Position numbers and translations under genes: made by a program | NCBI GenBank assembly: GCA_030431775.1 | Contig: JAUIHW010000004.1 | Span: 145,173 to 209,172 of the forward strand | DNA length: 64,000 nt | Direction of reading: 5' to 3' | DNA from: Gammaproteobacteria bacterium | Lineage (GTDB): Bacteria; Pseudomonadota; Gammaproteobacteria; Pseudomonadales; JAUIET01 | Notes under the pieces: model-generated | Told to the model about the DNA's origin: nothing | The model's input: only the letters and a program-made list of their open reading frames with translations | Database searches by the model: none | Part shown: in pieces, positions 59,310 to 64,000 of the stretch | How the letters are laid out: each line of letters starts with the position of its first letter | Position numbering within the stretch: position 1 is the first letter of the stretch

Positions 59310-59921
59310 CTACAAAGATATTCCACCAAAAGACATAAAACCCAGGGACATCAGGCCCACGGTTATAAAGGTAATGCCCAGGCCTTCGAGGCCATCGGGC
59401 ACATCGCTGTACTTGAGCTTTTCGCGAATACCGGCCAACAAAGCAATTGCCAGCGCCCAGCCAACTCCTGAGCCGAATCCGAATACCAGGCTTTCCCCGA
59501 AAGTGTAGTCTCGCTCCACCATAAACAGAGAAGCTCCAAGAATTGCGCAATTGACGGTAATCAGCGGCAGAAAAACACCCAGTGCGTTGTAAAGGGCTGG
59601 CATGTAACGGTCCAGAAACATCTCCAGTATCTGCACCATTGCAGCAATCACTCCGATGTAACTCAGAAAACCGAGAAAGCTCAAGTCCACATTGGGCAGA
59701 CCCGCCCAGGCCAACGCACCTTCTTCCAGCAAATAGGCAAATATCAGGTTGTTTAGCGGCACGGTGATTGTCAGTACAACAATGACAGCAATCCCGAGGC
59801 CGACAGCCGTAGGGATTTTTTTGGATACGGCAATGAAGGTGCACATGCCCAGGAAGAACGCCAGCGCCATGTTCTCAACGAACACGGCACGAACAAACAG
59901 GCTAAGGTACTGCTCAAGCAT
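59310..59921 (-). CDS. nqrE: Na+-NQR subunit E
   Basis: A 203-residue integral membrane subunit with six helices, starting [26 protein letters not shown]. The Cys in this first region, with its counterparts in NqrD, holds the iron centre that NqrM supplies. [15 protein letters not shown] and [11 protein letters not shown] are typical. It overlaps the nqrD stop by eight bases and is followed by nqrF after 45 bases. Confidence 0.98.
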   Translation of the reverse strand: MLEQYLSLFVRAVFVENMALAFFLGMCTFIAVSKKIPTAVGLGIAVIVVLTITVPLNNLIFAYLLEEGALAWAGLPNVDLSFLGFLSYIGVIAAMVQILEMFLDRYMPALYNALGVFLPLITVNCAILGASLFMVERDYTFGESLVFGFGSGVGWALAIALLAGIREKLKYSDVPDGLEGLGITFITVGLMSLGFMSFGGISL

Positions 59922-60567
59922 GACGAGCCTCCGCGGCCGCGGTCTGCGGCATTATTTCAAACTCAGCGTTCTCGACCTGCTCGGGGTGATAGCTGCGCAA
60001 TAACCAGATGAACAGGCCTATGATGAAGAAGGCGCTCGGCGGCAATAGCATCATGCCGTTCCCAAGATACCAGTCTCCCAGTATTGTGAAGCCAAACAGC
60101 GTGCCAGAGCCAAACAATTCCCGAATCACTCCGACAAACAGCAGCACCACGCTGTACCCAAGACCATTGCCAATACCATCCAACAAACTCAGCATCGGGG
60201 GATTTTTCATCGCAAACGCTTCGGCGCGTCCCATGACAATGCAATTTGTGATGATCAGCCCAACAAATACCGACAGCTGCTTGCTAATTTCATAGGCGTA
60301 GGCTTGTAGAAACTGATCCACCACGATAACCAAGGAGGCGATGATCGTCATTTGCACGATAATGCGAATACTCGAGGGAATCTGATTACGGATCAGGGAG
60401 ATGAACAGGTTAGAAAACGCCACCACTACCGTCAGCGCGATACACATTACCAAGGTGGTTTTCAGGCTGGTGGTCACCGCCAATGCTGAGCAGATTCCCA
60501 GAATCTGCAAGGCGATCGGATTGTTGTTGAATATCGGCGATATGAGTACTTCTTTGGAATCAGACAT
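59914..60567 (-). CDS. nqrD: Na+-NQR subunit D
   Basis: A 217-residue membrane subunit with six helices, starting [28 protein letters not shown], with the Cys of the iron site in QILGICSAL, and with [20 protein letters not shown] as the second internal-repeat region. It is homologous to RnfE and NqrE. It follows nqrC after 23 bases and overlaps nqrE. RnfE is excluded because the whole NqrA-F set is present. Confidence 0.97.
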   Translation of the reverse strand: MSDSKEVLISPIFNNNPIALQILGICSALAVTTSLKTTLVMCIALTVVVAFSNLFISLIRNQIPSSIRIIVQMTIIASLVIVVDQFLQAYAYEISKQLSVFVGLIITNCIVMGRAEAFAMKNPPMLSLLDGIGNGLGYSVVLLFVGVIRELFGSGTLFGFTILGDWYLGNGMMLLPPSAFFIIGLFIWLLRSYHPEQVENAEFEIMPQTAAAEARHA

Positions 60568-60590
60568 CTTTATCTTCCAGTCAAGTAATA

Positions 60591-61391
60591 TTAGCTTCGA
60601 AGTTTATCAAGCAGCGGACCAAACGCGGCATCCCCCATCCAGTACTGGATCAGGTTGTCCACGCCACGGGTTGTCAGGGTCGCACCGGACAGGCCATCAA
60701 TTTGATGAACAGCATTCGCACTATTGGGGTTGGCCGCACCTTTAAGCACTTCCAGTGCGACATCACCGTCAGCGGCGTAGATCTCCTTGCCTTCCCAGAT
60801 GGCCTTCCAGTCGGGATTATCAACCTCGGCTCCCAGCCCAGGCGTTTCCTTATGTTCATGGAAGCCAATTCCAGCAACCGTGTTCATATCCCCCTCTAGC
60901 GCAAGAAAGCCGTACAAGGTACCCCATAAGCCATAGCCTCGAATGGGTAACACAATTCGATCAATCCGCTCATCGTTGCTGGTTACCAGATAGACCCGCG
61001 CAAAACGTTCGCGCCTGCCAATACCGGCAATGTCCTCGCTCTTGCTCAAAGCGACTGATAAGGCCGGATCTTTAGCCGCTTTCCTTTGATCATACAGCTG
61101 CAGATCAATACCTTGTTCGGCGGCTTCAGCTTCGCTAATGAACCGGCCCGTTTCAAGATCGGCCAGTTTAACCGTGAATTGTTCAAACAGTGCGGGAACG
61201 TCGGCTTTGCTGTGTTTGCTCTCATCGAATATTCCAGCAGCCGCGAGGATATTCTTGTTTCGATCAAGAACCTTGTTGCGTTGCTGGCTGGATTTCAAAG
61301 CGACGGATGTTGACGCCACGACCACCGAGCAGACAATACACACCAATAACGCGACTACCAAGGTGTGCTTAACAGTTTCTTTCTTAGACAC
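60591..61391 (-). CDS. nqrC: Na+-NQR subunit C
   Basis: A 266-residue subunit with one N-terminal helix ([19 protein letters not shown]) and a periplasmic FMN-binding domain. The FMN attachment site reads [12 protein letters not shown], where ApbE links FMN through a phosphoester to the second Thr after [20 protein letters not shown] and [17 protein letters not shown] are typical. The start is GTG at 61391, overlapping the nqrB stop, with AGGAGG upstream; the longer upstream frame lies inside nqrB. Confidence 0.96.
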   Translation of the reverse strand: MSKKETVKHTLVVALLVCIVCSVVVASTSVALKSSQQRNKVLDRNKNILAAAGIFDESKHSKADVPALFEQFTVKLADLETGRFISEAEAAEQGIDLQLYDQRKAAKDPALSVALSKSEDIAGIGRRERFARVYLVTSNDERIDRIVLPIRGYGLWGTLYGFLALEGDMNTVAGIGFHEHKETPGLGAEVDNPDWKAIWEGKEIYAADGDVALEVLKGAANPNSANAVHQIDGLSGATLTTRGVDNLIQYWMGDAAFGPLLDKLRS

Positions 61392-62601
61392 TTCGGGCTT
61401 GCCTCCTCTTGATATTGGCCTGCACGACATAGTGATCAATGAGTGGAGCGCACAGGTTGGCAAACAGAATTGCCAACATCATACCTTCAGGAAAGGCCGG
61501 ATTGACCACCCGGATCAGCATGACCATAACGCCTATCAGAATGCCAAATAACCATTTGCCAGTTTCGGTCATCGCGGCCGAGACGGGATCGGTCGCCATA
61601 AACACAGCCCCGAACAGAAAGCCGCCGACAACCATATGCCAGTACCAGGGAACGCTGAACATGGGGTTACTTGTAGAACCGATTGAATTAAACAGCAGCG
61701 ATGTGGCAACCATACCTATGAGCACTCCGGCCATAATACGCCAGGACGCAATGCCGGTGATCAGCAGCAGTGCCGCGCCCAGGAGAATCGCAATGCTGGA
61801 CACCTCACCGATGGAACCTTGAATATTCCCCGAGAAAGCATCAAACCAGGTAATCATCTCGCCGGAAGGATGACGCAGTGCCTCAACCCCGCCGCTGGCC
61901 ATTTGACTCAAAGGTGTTGCGCCGGAAAAGCCGTCGACCGCCGTCCAGACGGAGTCACCGGACAATTGCGCCGGGTAGGCAAAAAACAGGAAAGCCCGCC
62001 CGGTCAACGCCGGGTTCAGGAAGTTTTTACCGGTTCCGCCAAAAACCTCTTTGCCGATCACCACGCCGAAGCTGATTCCCAGAGCGACCTGCCACAGAGG
62101 AATACTGGGAGGCACGATCAATGCGAACAATACCGAGGTGACAAAGAACCCTTCATTAATCTCATGATTACGTTTGACTGCAAACAACAGCTCCCAACTG
62201 ATTCCAACCACAAAAGTCACTACGTAAATTGGCACGAAATAGACCGCCCCATGCCAGAAACAATCCCAGAGGCTGTTCGGGTCATAACCCGCCAACAGCC
62301 CGATTAGGGCCCCGTGCCAGCCCGGCGCTTCGGCAACCCCCATGGCCGCCATGGCCGTATTGGCCTGAAACCCCAGGTTATACATGCCATAGAACATTGC
62401 CGGAAAGGTTGCCAGCCAAACTGTGATCATAACCCGCTTCAGGTCTAGACCATCGCGAACGTGGGCTGCTCCGGTGGTAACAGTCGACGGTTGAAAGAAA
62501 AAAGTGTCAAACATTTCGTATAAGGGGAACCACGCCTCATACTTGCCGCCCTTGGTGAAGCTGGGCTCTAGCTTGTCAAAGAAATCCCGTATCGCCTTCA
62601 T
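61384..62601 (-). CDS. nqrB: Na+-NQR subunit B
   Basis: A 405-residue membrane subunit with about ten helices. The covalent FMN site reads [13 protein letters not shown] (Thr in SGAT), and [13 protein letters not shown] and [16 protein letters not shown] are conserved segments. It contains the Na+ path and riboflavin near helix 2. Its ATG shares one base with the nqrA stop (TAATG). It is slightly shorter than Vibrio NqrB (about 415 aa), with no visible break. Confidence 0.97.
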   Translation of the reverse strand: MKAIRDFFDKLEPSFTKGGKYEAWFPLYEMFDTFFFQPSTVTTGAAHVRDGLDLKRVMITVWLATFPAMFYGMYNLGFQANTAMAAMGVAEAPGWHGALIGLLAGYDPNSLWDCFWHGAVYFVPIYVVTFVVGISWELLFAVKRNHEINEGFFVTSVLFALIVPPSIPLWQVALGISFGVVIGKEVFGGTGKNFLNPALTGRAFLFFAYPAQLSGDSVWTAVDGFSGATPLSQMASGGVEALRHPSGEMITWFDAFSGNIQGSIGEVSSIAILLGAALLLITGIASWRIMAGVLIGMVATSLLFNSIGSTSNPMFSVPWYWHMVVGGFLFGAVFMATDPVSAAMTETGKWLFGILIGVMVMLIRVVNPAFPEGMMLAILFANLCAPLIDHYVVQANIKRRQARSV

Positions 62602-63944
62602 TATTCGCCCTTCTCAATACGCGTCAGGTTATCGCGCAGAATTCGACCAAACTCATACTTGCCAGGGCACACATAGCTACACAGGCCCAGATCTTCCTCA
62701 TCCAGCTCAAGTGCCCCGAGATGTTGTGCCAGTTCGGTGTCACCGGTAACCAGCGCTTTTAGCAATGGAGTAGCAAGAATATCCAGCGGCATCACGTTTT
62801 CATACGCGCTGATGGGCACGATAGCCCGCTCACTGCCGTTGGTATTGGTATTCATGGGCAACTTCCTGCCCCGGCCAAACCAGTGCGACAGATAGATTCG
62901 TTTACTGGAATGCCGTTGCGTTCCCGGTGAGAACCAGCCAAGGAACTCCCGATCATGGCCCTCTGCCAGTGCTGAAACCTGATTGTGATACCGCCCCAGG
63001 TAGGCCACGGGCCCCTCTACCTGGCGCCCGGCCAGGACGGATCCGCTGATCACCCTGATGTTTCCACTGGCAAGCTCACCGGCGGTCAGCTCGTCCAGAC
63101 TGGCACCCAAACGAGTTTTTAACAAGCGCGGCCGGCTCACCGCAGGGCCACCCAGGCTGACGACCCGTTCCGTCCAAAGTCGGCCGGTCGTTAACAGTTT
63201 GCCAATAGCGATAACATCCTGATAACCGACCGTCCATACGGTTCGCTTAGCGTGCACCGGCTGCAGAAAATGGATATGTGTTCCCACCAGACCAGCCGGG
63301 TGAGGCCCGCTAAACTGTTCGTGCTGTACCCCGGATACGGATTTGCCCGGGATATCCTGACCTGCGGAAACCAGATAGACCGGTCCGCATTCCAGTCGCG
63401 TCAGTGCTGCCAGGCCGTCGACAAACGCTTCGGCATGCTCAGAAATCACCGCCGCGGGGTCTGCGGCCAAGGGGTTGGTGTCCATGGCCGAGACAAAAAT
63501 CGCACTGGCAGTGCTGTCCGGAGCCGGGACTTTACTTAAGGGCCGGGTTCTAAGCGCGGTCCACAGCCCGGACTCGACCAGGACGGACTGCAAATCCGCG
63601 CGACTGGCCCGCGCGATTTGCTCACGTTCGAATTTCTGAAACTCGACCGGGTTGTCGCCCTCGCAGTCAATAACAATGGACTCAAACACCCGTTTGGCAC
63701 CGCGGTTTATCTGGCTGATGGTTCCGCACGCCGGTGCGGTGTATTGAACGCCCGGCGTTTTTTTATCGGTAAATAAAACCTGCCCGGTCCGAACCTGTTC
63801 CCCTTCCTGCACCAACATGGTCGGGCGCATGCCGACATAGTCATAACCGACCAGGGCAACTGACCGGGCTGTAGGGGCTTCCTCGATAACGGCATCAGGG
63901 CAACCGCTGATGGGAATATCGAGGCCTTTCTTAATTGTGATCAT
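62601..63944 (-). CDS. nqrA: Na+-NQR subunit A
   Basis: A 447-residue cytoplasmic subunit with quinone-binding function. The start [13 protein letters not shown] aligns with Vibrio NqrA, and [20 protein letters not shown] is the biotinyl-lipoyl-like fold. GCGTI-like [17 protein letters not shown] and [18 protein letters not shown] follow. The end carries [17 protein letters not shown] with two Cys. The ATG at 63944 has AGGAG upstream; an earlier start at 63965 is less likely. It is the first gene of the nqr operon. The last 56 bases of the window would hold its promoter, and I see no clear one. Confidence 0.97.
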   Translation of the reverse strand: MITIKKGLDIPISGCPDAVIEEAPTARSVALVGYDYVGMRPTMLVQEGEQVRTGQVLFTDKKTPGVQYTAPACGTISQINRGAKRVFESIVIDCEGDNPVEFQKFEREQIARASRADLQSVLVESGLWTALRTRPLSKVPAPDSTASAIFVSAMDTNPLAADPAAVISEHAEAFVDGLAALTRLECGPVYLVSAGQDIPGKSVSGVQHEQFSGPHPAGLVGTHIHFLQPVHAKRTVWTVGYQDVIAIGKLLTTGRLWTERVVSLGGPAVSRPRLLKTRLGASLDELTAGELASGNIRVISGSVLAGRQVEGPVAYLGRYHNQVSALAEGHDREFLGWFSPGTQRHSSKRIYLSHWFGRGRKLPMNTNTNGSERAIVPISAYENVMPLDILATPLLKALVTGDTELAQHLGALELDEEDLGLCSYVCPGKYEFGRILRDNLTRIEKGE

Positions 63945-64000
63945 CGACGCGTGAGCTCCTAGCACTGGGTTGGCGGACTGTCAGACCACCTCATTGATTG

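Noticed and set aside
1..64000. CRISPR arrays, insertion sequences, prophage or integron features
   Set aside because: I saw no regular spaced repeats, transposase, integrase or terminal inverted repeats. Gene density, strand runs and known synteny are those of core chromosome.

Overview
The window looks like chromosomal DNA of a free-living, probably marine, Gram-negative gammaproteobacterium. The evidence is a complete nqrABCDEF sodium-pumping NADH dehydrogenase locus with apbE and nqrM, an lpxK/kdsB/msbA/lolCDE envelope block arranged as in Pseudomonas, PqiABC, and a gacA(uvrY)-uvrC-pgsA-tRNA(Gly-Cys-Leu) block known from enterics. The acyl-CoA and steroid-type catabolic genes recall marine Cellvibrionales/Spongiibacterales-like bacteria, but that placement is inference. 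Coding density is very high. No intergenic stretch exceeds about 300 bases, and I see no insertion sequence, prophage, integron or CRISPR array.

Layout. 1-2.8 kb (+): a CoA-transferase cut by the window edge, an alpha/beta hydrolase and a luciferase-like oxidoreductase. 2.8-6.3 kb (-): pqiA-pqiB-pqiC. 6.4-10.7 kb (+): a tightly overlapping five-gene operon of DUF1445 protein, PxpA, DUF4392 D-glutamate cyclase, D-amino-acid aminotransferase and alanine racemase. It has a coherent D-alanine/D-glutamate/5-oxoproline chemistry and is the most interesting metabolic set here. 10.7-14.8 kb: SnoaL-like protein and cytochrome c5 (-), divergent from a 3-ketosteroid-dehydrogenase-like flavoprotein (+), then an SDR and pterin dehydratase (-). 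14.9-22.1 kb: a metallophosphoesterase (+), then a phosphatidate-making operon (-): HAD-PlsC fusion with a histone-like lysine-rich tail, PlsB-type acyltransferase, gpsA and a monoacylglycerol-lipase-like hydrolase.

22.2-34.3 kb: msrB, a pair of acyl-CoA dehydrogenases, an atypical SDR, a SnoaL-like protein, DNA polymerase II, APS kinase, a second SDR, a small secreted or membrane protein, a histidine phosphatase, and an ltp2-chsH1-chsH2-like trio in the order of the mycobacterial igr steroid operon. With the KstD-like enzyme and the SDRs this suggests degradation of a steroid or bile-acid-like substrate. 34.3-38.3 kb (-): a TonB-dependent outer-membrane protein overlapping a DUF4091 (GH123-like) protein. 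38.4-43 kb (-): tRNA-Leu, tRNA-Cys, tRNA-Gly, nadC, pgsA, uvrC, gacA. 43.1-56.4 kb (mostly -): murB, LMW phosphatase, kdsB, lpxK, msbA, exbD, exbB, comEC, lolE, lolD, lolC, with a DUF2062 gene (+) in the middle and a PilZ-like gene (+) at the end. 56.7-63.9 kb (-): nqrA-F, apbE, nqrM, where a terminator-like hairpin lies inside the apbE signal-peptide codons.

Many genes overlap by 1-4 bases, and several use TTG or GTG starts. Where a start was ambiguous I chose it from the Shine-Dalgarno position and family alignment, and I say so. All family names come from reading motifs and order by eye, without database searches.
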